This document shows positions 25,642 to 34,539 of a DNA stretch of 64,000 bases, piece by piece. The DNA lies in the NCBI RefSeq assembly GCF_048001765.1, contig NZ_CP181447.1, positions 372,001 through 436,000 of the forward strand, written 5' to 3'. The number at the start of each line of letters is the position of its first letter. Within the stretch, counting starts at the first letter, position 1. Under the pieces are notes generated by a model, which worked only from the letters and a program-made list of their open reading frames with translations, searched no databases and was not told the DNA's origin. The translations under genes were made by a program, and so were the position numbers. This DNA is from Bombiscardovia asteroides_K (GTDB lineage Bacteria; Actinomycetota; Actinomycetes; Actinomycetales; Bifidobacteriaceae).

Positions 25642-26523
25642 ATGAGTAGTCAAATGTCAGAGCAAATTACTGATACCTCACCATTCGGACACGCTAAACA
25701 TATCAGGTCATGGGGGAATTGGACAGCGCTTATATTGCTGGTGCTGGGGGCCGTAGTGATGCTGTTCCCCTTGGTGATCCTGGCCTTGAATGCTTTTAAG
25801 ACCACAGAGGATTACAACATGACGGGCCCCCTCTCTTTCCCAGCGCATTTGAGCCTTGAGGGGATGATATCCTTCTGGAACACCACTGATTTCCCAATGA
25901 AGTTTGCAAACTCTTTGCTTATATCGCTGGTTGTTTCGGTCGTTGGGGTCTTGTTGTCGGTTTTGAACTCGTTTGCTCTTGGGATAGGTCGAGTCAAAGG
26001 AAACACTGTGATTCTGCTTTTTATCATGTTGGCAAACATGGTGCCGCAAGAGGCTCTGCTGTACCCGCTTTATATCATGTTCAAGGCTATCGGGCTATAC
26101 AACACTCAATGGTCGATGATCATTATTTTTACTGTTATTCAAAGTGCATATGGGACATACTTGCTTTCCGCTGTTTATGGCACTTTTCCCCAGGCAATCC
26201 TAGAGGCGGCGACAGTTGATGGTGCATCCCGCTGGCAGACGCTTTTACGGATCGTCCTCCCGATTTCTTGGCCTACCATAAGTGTTCTATTCGTTTTCTT
26301 CTTCATTTGGACTTGGAATGAATATATGATTCCCATGGCTTTCCTAATGAGCGACAGTGTTCAGACGGTGCCCCTGGCGCTTGCGACTATGCAAGGTCAG
26401 CATACTATGGCCGCCACTGATCTGGCTGCTGCTGCCTTGCTTAGTATAATTCCCACGATTGTCTTCTTCGTCTTCTTCCAGAGGAAGCTGTCCCAAGGGA
26501 TCGTTGCTGGGTCGGTTAAGTAG
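25642..26523 (+). CDS. Sugar ABC transporter permease (MalG-type)
   Basis: Second inner-membrane permease of the CUT1 importer, 293 residues with six predicted helices. The EAA motif is EAATVDGASRWQTLLRIVLP and the C terminus ends LSQGIVAGSVK, as in MalG-type proteins. AAGGAAG lies six bases upstream of the ATG. The glycosidase gene follows 49 bases later, so import and cleavage are probably one operon. Confidence 0.93.
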   Translation: MSSQMSEQITDTSPFGHAKHIRSWGNWTALILLVLGAVVMLFPLVILALNAFKTTEDYNMTGPLSFPAHLSLEGMISFWNTTDFPMKFANSLLISLVVSVVGVLLSVLNSFALGIGRVKGNTVILLFIMLANMVPQEALLYPLYIMFKAIGLYNTQWSMIIIFTVIQSAYGTYLLSAVYGTFPQAILEAATVDGASRWQTLLRIVLPISWPTISVLFVFFFIWTWNEYMIPMAFLMSDSVQTVPLALATMQGQHTMAATDLAAAALLSIIPTIVFFVFFQRKLSQGIVAGSVK

Positions 26524-26572
26524 AACATCGAAGAAAATGATTTCCAAGTTGGAGCATATTCAGGAGGACAAA

Positions 26573-27706
26573 ATGGTTATTAACAGCTGTGGGGGAGCGA
26601 TTGGGATGGATGCACTCGTGTTTCCTTCGAATGAACGATCTCGTTGCATTAATGCTGAAAATCCGAGCGGTGATAAAGGCAAGGCAGCCATGTCGTCCAG
26701 CCAGCTGGGTGTCGCGCGCAAGGGAACTCCCTGCTTGAAAAATATTGCTCCAGGAAGCCAGACGGTTCTTGCGGACATTAAGGGATCAGGCATCATACGT
26801 CATATTTGGATGACGGTTACTGATTCGACCTCATCCACAGGTCCCAACGTGCTGCGTAATCTGATATTGGAGTGCTATTGGGATGGCGAAAACAGTCCAT
26901 CGGTCTGTTCGCCTCTTGGGGACTTCTTCTGTTGTGGTCATGCCCAAGCTTGCAGAGTCGAATCCATGCCGATGGCTGTCTACCCAAACAGGGGATTCAA
27001 CTGCTTCTTTCCTATGCCTTTCCACAGTGAAGCCAGGATTATCCTGAGAAATGAGCATAACGAGGCGATTCCTGCTTTCTTCTACCAGATTGATTATGAT
27101 GACGTCGATGATCTGCCAACGCAGGTCATGACTTTTCATGCGCAATGGAGGCGTCAGAAAATCACTCAATTGGCCAATGACTATACCATTCTTGATGGTG
27201 TAAGTGGCACTGGCTCGTATGTGGGAACATATTTGGCTTTGACAACTCTTGAGAGCCGTTGGTGGGGGGAGGGCGAGATCAAGATTTACCTTGACGGAGA
27301 CGGCAAGTATCCGACATGGTGCTCAACTGGATGTGAGGACTATTTTGGTGGAGCTTGGAGTTTTGCGGCTCACGATGCCGACGGCAAGATGGTTGAACAG
27401 ACCTACTGTGGGACTTATATGGGTTTCCCCTTCCGCTCGAGCAATCTGAACAGCAAGCGTCAGAGCGAGTATTGGGATACATCCAGCCCGGTCATGCGTG
27501 GTTTGTATCGCTGGCACATCCCCGATCCCATTCATTTCAATCACGATATCCGTGTCACTGTCCAACAGATCGGTGTGGATGAAAATGGGTATTTCGAACG
27601 GCAGGATGATATAGCGAGTGTAGCCTATTGGTACCAGTGTGAGCCTCACGATCCATTCGCAGATGAGGTCATGCAAGTAACGGAGCGTGATCGGCGTCCT
27701 CGTTGA
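26573..27706 (+). CDS. GH172 (DUF2961) glycoside hydrolase, intracellular
   Basis: Predicted glycosidase of family GH172. Known members are the difructose dianhydride I synthase/hydrolase of Bifidobacterium dentium, which acts on alpha-D-fructofuranosides, and exo-alpha-D-arabinofuranosidases. The DUF2961 core is evident: GSGIIRHIWMTV, YWDGENSPSV, PLGDFFCCGHA, WWGEGEIKIYLDGDGKYP and STGCEDYFGGAW. The Glu residues in the last two segments are the likely catalytic pair. I chose the ATG at 26573 behind CAGGAGGA (377 residues). There is no signal peptide, so the substrate must be imported by the adjacent transporter. The substrate is inferred to be a difructose anhydride, alpha-fructofuranoside or D-arabinofuranoside. 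Confidence 0.87.
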   Translation: MVINSCGGAIGMDALVFPSNERSRCINAENPSGDKGKAAMSSSQLGVARKGTPCLKNIAPGSQTVLADIKGSGIIRHIWMTVTDSTSSTGPNVLRNLILECYWDGENSPSVCSPLGDFFCCGHAQACRVESMPMAVYPNRGFNCFFPMPFHSEARIILRNEHNEAIPAFFYQIDYDDVDDLPTQVMTFHAQWRRQKITQLANDYTILDGVSGTGSYVGTYLALTTLESRWWGEGEIKIYLDGDGKYPTWCSTGCEDYFGGAWSFAAHDADGKMVEQTYCGTYMGFPFRSSNLNSKRQSEYWDTSSPVMRGLYRWHIPDPIHFNHDIRVTVQQIGVDENGYFERQDDIASVAYWYQCEPHDPFADEVMQVTERDRRPR

Positions 27707-27710
27707 TACT

Positions 27711-27751
27711 GAAAAGTGGCTGAACTGAGATTATGGCTAGTTCAGCCACTT
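27711..27751 (-). terminator. Terminator between the GH172 and LacI genes
   Basis: AAGTGGCTGAACT (27714-27726) and its exact complement (27739-27751) form a 13-base stem. On the minus strand it is followed by TTTTC, so it terminates lacI; on the plus strand it lacks a T-run but could still protect the GH172 mRNA end. Confidence 0.75.
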
Positions 27752-27758
27752 ACTGTGC

Positions 27759-28775
27759 TCATTCGATGGTGGGAACTGATTGACGCTGGATCAGCGGCGG
27801 GTCTTGGAGCCTGACCTGCCCTGCAACATCCTGATTGCCTTCGATTGCCTTGGTCAGCATGTCTGATGCAGCCACACAAAGCGTATCCGGTGTCAGAGGC
27901 ATCTCGGAGATATGCAGTGCTTTCAAGGTTTCGCTTGGGGTGTCAGCGGCGCAGGACATTACTGCTACGTCATCTGGTATGGTTCGGCCACTTTCTGCTA
28001 TTCGTCCTAAAACCGCATCCAAGACTACTGGTCTGACCTCACTTATGAGGCCATTGGCCTTATGCGTCCCGATAGCTTTGAGGACCCGATTCGCATATTG
28101 GGTTTGATTGGCTACTCCATTTGATATTTCATGGAACTCGGCATCATACTGGCCGGCCCATTTGCGCAAACTCGCTAGCAAGATGAGTCGGTATCCAGAA
28201 CGCCGACGATAATCCTGATCCGGACCTTTGAGAAAAATCAAACGGCGACGACCCGCTTGCACCATGTTTTCGATGGCGATTCGACCCATCTTCTCAAAAT
28301 CCAAATCAATACAGGCACAGTCTTCATGGCGTCGGGGAAGGCCGATGGCTACGCATGGTCGTTTATATGTAGATGCCTGTGCAGCGCGGACATCATCATT
28401 CACAATATCCATAAGAACAACGCCATCTGCGAGATTTCCTAAGGTGACTCGGCGAATATCCTCTACACCATTTTCAGCAGTCAGCAGCAAGGAATCATAT
28501 CCGCGTGAATGCTCCTGGCGAGCGAATTCAATGAAATAGTCAGCATAGGCTGTTCGGTTCTGCCCTAGCCGTAGGGGAGCGCTAATAGCGACTATGTGTT
28601 TATGCTCTGCACGTAGCATACGTGCACCTGCATTAGGTGTGTATCCCAGTTTTTTGACTGCGTCCATTATCCGCTGGTACGTGGTTGCCGATATTGGCCG
28701 CTTTCCTGAGAAAGCGTAGGAAACAGTGCTGACGGAAACCCCTGCCATTTTGGCGACATCGCGAATATCGGTCAT
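27759..28775 (-). CDS. LacI-family transcriptional regulator of the GH172 locus
   Basis: Predicted repressor of 338 residues. The N-terminal LacI helix-turn-helix is IRDVAKMAGVSVSTVSYAFS, with hinge helix NAGARMLRAEHKH, then a periplasmic-binding-like effector domain (GLISEVRPVVLDA, VAVMSCAADTP). It is convergent with the transport-GH172 operon and shares its lower GC. It is the obvious candidate for the operator at 23130-23143. Its ligand would be the imported sugar or a cleavage product (inference). ATG at 28775 follows CAGAGGAAATC. Confidence 0.92.
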   Translation of the reverse strand: MTDIRDVAKMAGVSVSTVSYAFSGKRPISATTYQRIMDAVKKLGYTPNAGARMLRAEHKHIVAISAPLRLGQNRTAYADYFIEFARQEHSRGYDSLLLTAENGVEDIRRVTLGNLADGVVLMDIVNDDVRAAQASTYKRPCVAIGLPRRHEDCACIDLDFEKMGRIAIENMVQAGRRRLIFLKGPDQDYRRRSGYRLILLASLRKWAGQYDAEFHEISNGVANQTQYANRVLKAIGTHKANGLISEVRPVVLDAVLGRIAESGRTIPDDVAVMSCAADTPSETLKALHISEMPLTPDTLCVAASDMLTKAIEGNQDVAGQVRLQDPPLIQRQSVPTIE

Positions 28776-28805
28776 GATTTCCTCTGGTACTGGATTTTAT
28801 GGCTA

Positions 28806-28833
28806 CGACCGATGGGTTTTGACACTTCGGTCG
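28806..28833. repeat. Inverted repeat between cysS and the lacI gene
   Basis: CGACCGA (28806-28812) and TCGGTCG (28827-28833) are perfect arms with a 14-base loop. Neither side carries a T-run. It may weakly terminate cysS or be an operator for lacI. Confidence 0.35.
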
Positions 28834-28852
28834 ACCCTGCAAGTACATGCAG

Positions 28853-30451
28853 TCAGCAATTCGAGGTCCACGTAGGTCCGCTGGAAGTGTCCATGATGGT
28901 GATACCACTTGCCGCAAGCTCTTCACGGATCTGATCAGCCAACTTGAAGTCCTTGGCCTTTCGGGCTTTTTCTCGACTATCAAGCCGCGCGCGTACCAAC
29001 ATGTCCAAAGCCTTTTCGCACGAACCTGCTGATTGCGGTCCATCGCTATGGTTCCACTGTTCTGATAAGGGGTCAAGGCCAAAGACATCCAACATGCCAC
29101 GCACGGACAGGAGAGCTCGAGAGACCTCGGCCATGGATGGTTCTTTGTTGGGTCCTTCCAAGTTGCTCAGCTGATCCATGATTGTATTAGTGCGCCGGAT
29201 TAGCGCGAATATAGATGCGAGGGCTTCGGAGACGTTGATGTCGTCATTCATGGCCTGTACAAAGTCCGCTGGCAGGTCATCCGCGCTAAGTCCAGCCACG
29301 CGGTCACGCTCGGGCTGCGCTCCCAGGATCCGACCAGCCCGGTCCACGAAGTTGCTGATGCGCTCGTAGGCGCCCTCGGCCTCCTGCAGTGACTGGTCGG
29401 ACCATTCCAGCATGGACCGGTACTGCACCGAGACCAGGGCGTAGCGAACCACCCAAGCCGGATGCTGCGACAGCACCTGGTCCACGGACAGCCCGTTGCC
29501 CAGAGACTTGCTCATCTTTTCGCCCTTCTGGGTCACCCAGGCCGTGTGCATCCATCGATGGGCGAATCCCCAGCCTGCCGCGTGCGACTGGGCCATCTCG
29601 TTCTCGTGGTGGGGGAATCGCAGGTCCAGGCCGCCTCCGTGGATGTCGAAATCAGCGCCCAGATAGCGGTGGCTCATGGCTGAGCATTCCAGATGCCAGC
29701 CCGGCCGACCTGTGCCGAAGGGCGTTTGCCAGCGAGCCGTGGGCGGATCGGTGGGCTTGGGTGCCTTCCACAGTGCGAAGTCGCGGGGGTCGCGCTTGCC
29801 GGGCTCCTCATCGGCGTCGGTATTCTGCCCATCGGTGTCGATGCTGGGTCCCAGCCGGTCGTTGGCCGCGGCCTGTTCGTCGGCGGGCTGGGTGCCGGTC
29901 TGCTGGTGGGTCAGGGCACCATATTCGGGCCAGGAGGCCACGTCGAAGTAAACATTGCCTGATGGGCGGCCCTGCTCGTCAGGCACCACATAGGCATGGC
30001 CGTGGTCGATGATGCGCTGTATCAGGTCGATCATCTCAGGGATATGCCCCGTGGCTCTGGGTTCGTAAGTGGGTGGCAGGACCCCCATGGTCTCGTAGGC
30101 ATGGGTGAATTCGCGCTCGTAGATGTAGGCCCGCTCCCACCAGCGCTGGCCGTTGGCCGCCGCCTTGGTCAGGATCTTGTCGTCGATGTCAGTCACGTTC
30201 CGAATAAGGGTTACCTGGTATCCCAGCCTGAGCAGCCAGCGTCGAATCACGTCGAAGGCCAAGGTGGTCCTGATATGGCCAATGTGGGGCGAGCTTTGCA
30301 CCGTGGCCCCACACACGTAGATGCCAACCTTGCCCGGCTCGATGGGCTGGAAAGGGGTCACCTGGTGATCAGCTGTGTCATACAGACGCAGACCAGCTGC
30401 GGCCAAGCTGACTGAAGCCTTGGAATCATGCGGTTGCGAACTCGTATCCAT
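28853..30451 (-). CDS. cysS: Cysteinyl-tRNA synthetase
   Basis: Class I aminoacyl-tRNA synthetase charging tRNA-Cys. The HIGH motif appears as SPHIGHIRT and the KMSKS loop as EKMSKSLGNG. Zinc ligands lie in YVCGATV and the WHLECSAMS/HHENE region. I start at ATG 30451 (MDTSSQPHD, 532 residues); an upstream in-frame reading adds 31 atypical residues. Compared with E. coli CysS (461), it has an acidic Asp/Gln/Ala-rich insert near residues 180-220. It is next to, but transcribed away from, the amidotransferase gene. Confidence 0.95.
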   Translation of the reverse strand: MDTSSQPHDSKASVSLAAAGLRLYDTADHQVTPFQPIEPGKVGIYVCGATVQSSPHIGHIRTTLAFDVIRRWLLRLGYQVTLIRNVTDIDDKILTKAAANGQRWWERAYIYEREFTHAYETMGVLPPTYEPRATGHIPEMIDLIQRIIDHGHAYVVPDEQGRPSGNVYFDVASWPEYGALTHQQTGTQPADEQAAANDRLGPSIDTDGQNTDADEEPGKRDPRDFALWKAPKPTDPPTARWQTPFGTGRPGWHLECSAMSHRYLGADFDIHGGGLDLRFPHHENEMAQSHAAGWGFAHRWMHTAWVTQKGEKMSKSLGNGLSVDQVLSQHPAWVVRYALVSVQYRSMLEWSDQSLQEAEGAYERISNFVDRAGRILGAQPERDRVAGLSADDLPADFVQAMNDDINVSEALASIFALIRRTNTIMDQLSNLEGPNKEPSMAEVSRALLSVRGMLDVFGLDPLSEQWNHSDGPQSAGSCEKALDMLVRARLDSREKARKAKDFKLADQIREELAASGITIMDTSSGPTWTSNC

Positions 30452-30542
30452 AACCTTGAGCCTACCAAGGCTTGCTGACTGCCCAAGAGGAAATGTGGAG
30501 CCTGCGGAGCCGGTTCGAGGGCTTATGTGCAAGAATGGAATC

Positions 30543-31268
30543 ATGGCGAAACCTAGGGTGCTGGTGCTTCAGCATGTGGATTGGGAAAAGCCGGGTCGCA
30601 TTCTCGACAATCTCCAGGAGTGCGGGCTGGACACCGAGATCACCAATATCGTGGATGAGAAGAAGCCTGAGCTGCCGCGCTCGCGTGAGTTGGCGGGGCT
30701 GGTCATCATGGGCGGGCCCATGTCGGCTGACGAGTACGCGCAACATCCCGGACTCAAGGCGGAGACCAAGCTGGCCAAGGCGGCGATGGCTGCCAACAAG
30801 CCCATCCTGGGGATTTGCCTGGGTCATCAGATTCTGGCGCGGGCTCTGGGAGGTACCCTGATGAAGGACCGGGAGCCCGAATACGGCATGGGGCCCATCC
30901 GCTGGGTGGGGCAGGACGACGATGTGGCCATGTGGAGCAAGAACACGGATGTGCTGCACTGGCATGCCGACCAGGTCACTCTGCCGCCGGGTGCCAAGCT
31001 ATTGGCCCGCTCCCAGGCGACCAAGGTTCAGGCTTTTCGGCTGGGGTCGGCCCTGGGCCTGCAGTTCCACCTGGAGGTGACGGTGCCCATCTTCGAGGAA
31101 TGGATGCAGGTGCCGAGCATGGTCGGAACGATGAAGAAATCCAAAATCGCTAAAATGCGCGACGAATTTATCAAGGGGATGCCGCAGATGCAGCCTCTGG
31201 CCGACGCAATCTTCTCCGCCTTTGCGGCCCGGTGCTCGACCCAGGCCGCTCAGCTGGCTGTCGCCTGA
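30543..31268 (+). CDS. Class I glutamine amidotransferase-like protein (GMP synthase-type)
   Basis: Stand-alone GATase1 domain protein of 241 residues. The nucleophile elbow is GICLGHQ (Cys near residue 92), with GGPMSADE upstream and the QFHLEVT histidine-glutamate segment. This matches GuaA-like amidotransferases without a synthetase domain. Known relatives act as gamma-glutamyl hydrolases on small molecules; the substrate here is unknown. Start ATG 30543 begins MAKPRVLVLQHV, the typical N terminus. It is divergent from cysS. Confidence 0.85.
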   Translation: MAKPRVLVLQHVDWEKPGRILDNLQECGLDTEITNIVDEKKPELPRSRELAGLVIMGGPMSADEYAQHPGLKAETKLAKAAMAANKPILGICLGHQILARALGGTLMKDREPEYGMGPIRWVGQDDDVAMWSKNTDVLHWHADQVTLPPGAKLLARSQATKVQAFRLGSALGLQFHLEVTVPIFEEWMQVPSMVGTMKKSKIAKMRDEFIKGMPQMQPLADAIFSAFAARCSTQAAQLAVA

Positions 31269-31270
31269 GG

Positions 31271-33217
31271 CTATTCCAGCTCTTCCCCGATGGCCAGCCA
31301 CTCCTCCTCTAGCTGGTTTGACTGCCCGGTAAGATCCTTGAGCTTGCTGTTGAGTTCGTTAAGGCCCTGGTAGTCGCCGGGGTCATGCTCGGCCATCTGC
31401 CGTTCAAGATCCTTGCGCTGATCGGCCAGCTTGGCCAGCTTGCGTTCGATGGCGGAGGCCTGCTTACTCAGATTCCGTTTGGCAACTCGTTCGGCCTTGG
31501 CCTGATTGGGATCCCCGGCCTCCTTGGCTGATGCCTGGCCCGGTGCATCCGCAGCATTCCGGTCGGCAGACTCGACCATATCCAAGTAGTCCTGAACACC
31601 GCCGGGCAGATGAACCACCTTGCCGTTGATAAGTGCGAACTGCTGGTCAGTCACCCGCTCTAGCAGGTATCGATCATGGGAGACCACGATCAGGGTGCCT
31701 GGCCATGAGTCCAGCATGTCCTCCATGACGGCCAGCATGTCAGTATCCAGGTCGTTGCCTGGCTCGTCCATGATCAGCACGTTGGGTTCGTCCAGCAGGA
31801 TGAGCAGGAGCTGCATGCGGCGCTTCTGTCCGCCAGACAGGTCGCTGATCCTGGTCATCAGCTGGGAGCTTTCAAAGCCCAAGCGCTCCATCAATTGGCT
31901 CGGGGACACCTCTTTGCCCTCCACCAGATAGGTGGGCCTGTAACGGCTTAGGACCTCCTTGATCCGATAGCGGCCCAGTTTCTCCAGTTCATCCAGACGC
32001 TGGGTCAGCACCGCAAAGCGGACCGTCTTGCCGACCTTGACGTGGCCTGCCGTGGGAGCCACGCTGCCGTCAATCAGACCCAGCAGAGTGGACTTGCCCG
32101 CTCCGTTGGCGCCTACGATGCCGAACCGGTCGCCAGGGCCGATCAGCCAGGTCACGTCGTCCAGGACTTTATGTCCGCTGATGGTAAGGGTGCCGGCCGC
32201 CGCAGTGCCTGGACGCTCCTTGTCGGGATCAGCGGCCACGGTCACCGAGCCCATCAGGGGGCGTTCGGCATGAGGGGAGGGGACCCGGTCGTTCTTGTTT
32301 TCATCGTCATCGGAGTCGGCCCCTGGATAGATCTTGGTCACGTCGACCAGGTCCACCACCTGTTTGCCCAGGCGTGAGGTGGCCATCCGCTTGAGTTCCA
32401 GGCTGTTGCGCATGGGTGGCACGTCCGCGATCAGCTCCTGGGCGGCCTTGACATGGAACTTCTGCTTGGTCGAGCGGGCCCGGGCGCCTCGGGTCAGCCA
32501 GGCCAGTTCCTTGCGGGCCAGGTTGCGGCGCTTGGTCTCGGCCAGATCCGCCTGGCGCTCGCGCTCCACCCGCTGGAGCATATAGGCGCTGTAGCCGCCC
32601 TCGAAGGGGTCGATGGTTCCGTCATGTACCTCCCACATGGAGGTGCAGACCTCGTCCAGGAACCAGCGGTCGTGGGTGACCAGCAGGAGGGCTCCGGAGT
32701 TTTTGGCCCAGCGGTTCTTCAGATGCTCGGCCAGCCAGTGAATGGTGAGCAGATCCAGATGATTGGTCGGCTCATCCAGGGCCAGGATGTCCCAATCACG
32801 GAGCAGCAGCCGGGCCAGGTCCACCCTGCGGCGCTGGCCGCCGGACAGGGTGCCCACCTTGGCCTCCAGCTCCATGCCGCCCAGAAGGGATTCAACGATT
32901 TCACGCGATCTGGGGTCGGCAGCCCACTCGTAGTCTTGTCGATTCTCCAAGGCTGCCTTACGGACCGTGTCCTCGTCCTTCAGGGGATCACGTTGGTCCA
33001 GCATGCCGAAGGTGAGTCCATTGCGCATGGTCACCCGGCCCTGATCGGGTTCCTGGGTGCCTTTCAGCAGATGCAGCAGTGTGGACTTGCCGTCGCCGTT
33101 TCGGCCAACGATGCCGATCCGGTCACCCTCGAAGATGCCCTGCGTCACATCCGTAAAGATGGTTTTGGTGGCGAAGGATAGAGCGACGTGTTCCAGACCG
33201 AGATCATAGATGGGCAT
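31271..33217 (-). CDS. ABC-F family ATPase (Uup-like)
   Basis: Soluble duplicated ABC ATPase, a family that acts on the ribosome (translation factors, antibiotic protection) rather than in transport. The first domain has Walker A GRNGDGKST near residue 38 and signature LSGGQRRRVD near 125. The second has GANGAGKST near 369 and LSGGQKRRMQ near 460. A C-terminal coiled coil of about 80 Lys/Glu/Gln-rich residues is the Uup-type tail. The 648-residue length suits Uup. There are no membrane segments. It is convergent with the amidotransferase gene, leaving only two bases between stop codons. Confidence 0.92.
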   Translation of the reverse strand: MPIYDLGLEHVALSFATKTIFTDVTQGIFEGDRIGIVGRNGDGKSTLLHLLKGTQEPDQGRVTMRNGLTFGMLDQRDPLKDEDTVRKAALENRQDYEWAADPRSREIVESLLGGMELEAKVGTLSGGQRRRVDLARLLLRDWDILALDEPTNHLDLLTIHWLAEHLKNRWAKNSGALLLVTHDRWFLDEVCTSMWEVHDGTIDPFEGGYSAYMLQRVERERQADLAETKRRNLARKELAWLTRGARARSTKQKFHVKAAQELIADVPPMRNSLELKRMATSRLGKQVVDLVDVTKIYPGADSDDDENKNDRVPSPHAERPLMGSVTVAADPDKERPGTAAAGTLTISGHKVLDDVTWLIGPGDRFGIVGANGAGKSTLLGLIDGSVAPTAGHVKVGKTVRFAVLTQRLDELEKLGRYRIKEVLSRYRPTYLVEGKEVSPSQLMERLGFESSQLMTRISDLSGGQKRRMQLLLILLDEPNVLIMDEPGNDLDTDMLAVMEDMLDSWPGTLIVVSHDRYLLERVTDQQFALINGKVVHLPGGVQDYLDMVESADRNAADAPGQASAKEAGDPNQAKAERVAKRNLSKQASAIERKLAKLADQRKDLERQMAEHDPGDYQGLNELNSKLKDLTGQSNQLEEEWLAIGEELE

Positions 33218-33280
33218 GATTCCCCAATCTACCGCCAGCCTTGGATGGAATGAGCTGTGGGCTTTTCAGAGGGAGGGGGA

Positions 33281-33940
33281 TTATTGGTCCTGGTCGTTCT
33301 CCTGGTCACGCTGATGAATTCTGTCCAGGTAACCGGTTTTGTCCGCATCGGTGATAGGCCGCAGGACAGTGCAGGGGTTGCCGACCGCAATTACCTGATC
33401 CGGTATGTCATGGGTGACGACAGACCCCGCTCCGATGACGGCTCCACGGCCAATCCGTACACGGCCCAGGACAACCACGTGACCGCCCAGCCAGGCACCC
33501 TGGCAGATTTCGATGGGTCGGGCCTGGCAGGCGCCAGCCTTCCGTTCCTCATAGTCCAAGGCATGGTTGGTGCAGAAGAGCCCTGCGTCGGGGCCTATCC
33601 ACACATTCCTGCCTATGGTGATCGGAGCGTTGTCCAACATTACGGCCCCGTAATTGATCAGCGTCTGACTGCCGATCCGTATGTTGCAGCCCACCTCGCA
33701 TCTGAAGTCCGGATTGATGACGACATCCTGTCCCACCTGACCGAGCAGGTCTTCCAGAATCCTTCGTCGTTCCTGCTTCTGCCCAGGACCGGTCCGGTTG
33801 TATTCCAGGAAGAGGGTCTCGGCCCGCTCCCTTTGGCGATCGATGTCGGGGTGGGTGTCCTGATAGACCTGACCGGATACCATCCGCTCCCATTCGATTC
33901 GGCCCGTCCAGCTCATTCCTGCAGTCACATCGTCAGTCAT
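33281..33940 (-). CDS. Sugar O-acetyltransferase, hexapeptide-repeat (second copy type)
   Basis: Left-handed beta-helix acyltransferase of the maltose O-acetyltransferase group, 219 residues. The catalytic His is in TNHALDYEERK, and the repeats include IGRNVWIGPDAGL, IGRGAVIGAGSVV and a C-terminal NPCTVLRPITDAD. It is distinct in sequence from the enzyme at 5015-5692. ATG 33940 has GGAAGG about ten bases upstream; GTGs at 33949 and 33946 are alternatives. It follows ilvN by about 30 bases on the same strand, which may be operonic but has no obvious metabolic link. Confidence 0.88.
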   Translation of the reverse strand: MTDDVTAGMSWTGRIEWERMVSGQVYQDTHPDIDRQRERAETLFLEYNRTGPGQKQERRRILEDLLGQVGQDVVINPDFRCEVGCNIRIGSQTLINYGAVMLDNAPITIGRNVWIGPDAGLFCTNHALDYEERKAGACQARPIEICQGAWLGGHVVVLGRVRIGRGAVIGAGSVVTHDIPDQVIAVGNPCTVLRPITDADKTGYLDRIHQRDQENDQDQ

Positions 33941-33970
33941 GGGCACCACCTTCCAGGATTACAGGACCAG

Positions 33971-34525
33971 TTAGCGGCCGGTGATCTGGGAACCCAGCAC
34001 CTTCTCGCTTAGGGCCCGGGGACCTCGGGTAACGGCTACAGCGCCCGAACGAACCAGCTCGATGATGCCGAAGGGCCGCAACAGCCGCAGCAGGGCCTCC
34101 AGTTTGCCTTCGGCTCCGGTGGCTTCGATGGTCAGGGACTCGGGGTGGACGTCGACCACGCGCACACGGAAGAGTTTGACGATTTCCAGCACGTCGGAGC
34201 GGTTGCGCTCGTTGGCCTTGACCTTGATCATGACCAGCTCGCGTTCCACGGCCTCGTCGCCCTTGAGCTCGACGATCTTGAGCACGTGAAGGAGCTTGTT
34301 GAGCTGCTTGATGATCTGCTCCAGGGGGACGGCCTCCACGTCTGCCGTGACCGTAATCCGGGAAATATCGTCCCGCTCCGTGGATGAGACCGACAGGGAG
34401 TTGATGTTGAAGGCGCGCCGGGCGAACAAACCGGCCACCCTGGCCAGGACGCCGGGACGGTTCTCGACCAGGACGGAAAGGGTGTGCCGTTCGGAACCGG
34501 GCTTGGATGCTGGATAATTGGCCAT
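33971..34525 (-). CDS. ilvN: Acetolactate synthase small (regulatory) subunit
   Basis: Regulatory subunit of acetohydroxyacid synthase, binding branched-chain amino acids through its ACT domain. The 184-residue protein starts with HTLSVLVENRPGVLARVAGL, the classic ACT opening, and has the C-terminal ALSD-like half ending LEALLRLLRPFGIIELVRSG. GGAGAGG precedes its ATG. It follows ilvB after 14 bases, the standard operon order. Confidence 0.96.
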   Translation of the reverse strand: MANYPASKPGSERHTLSVLVENRPGVLARVAGLFARRAFNINSLSVSSTERDDISRITVTADVEAVPLEQIIKQLNKLLHVLKIVELKGDEAVERELVMIKVKANERNRSDVLEIVKLFRVRVVDVHPESLTIEATGAEGKLEALLRLLRPFGIIELVRSGAVAVTRGPRALSEKVLGSQITGR

Positions 34526-34539
34526 GTGGTGCCCCTCTC

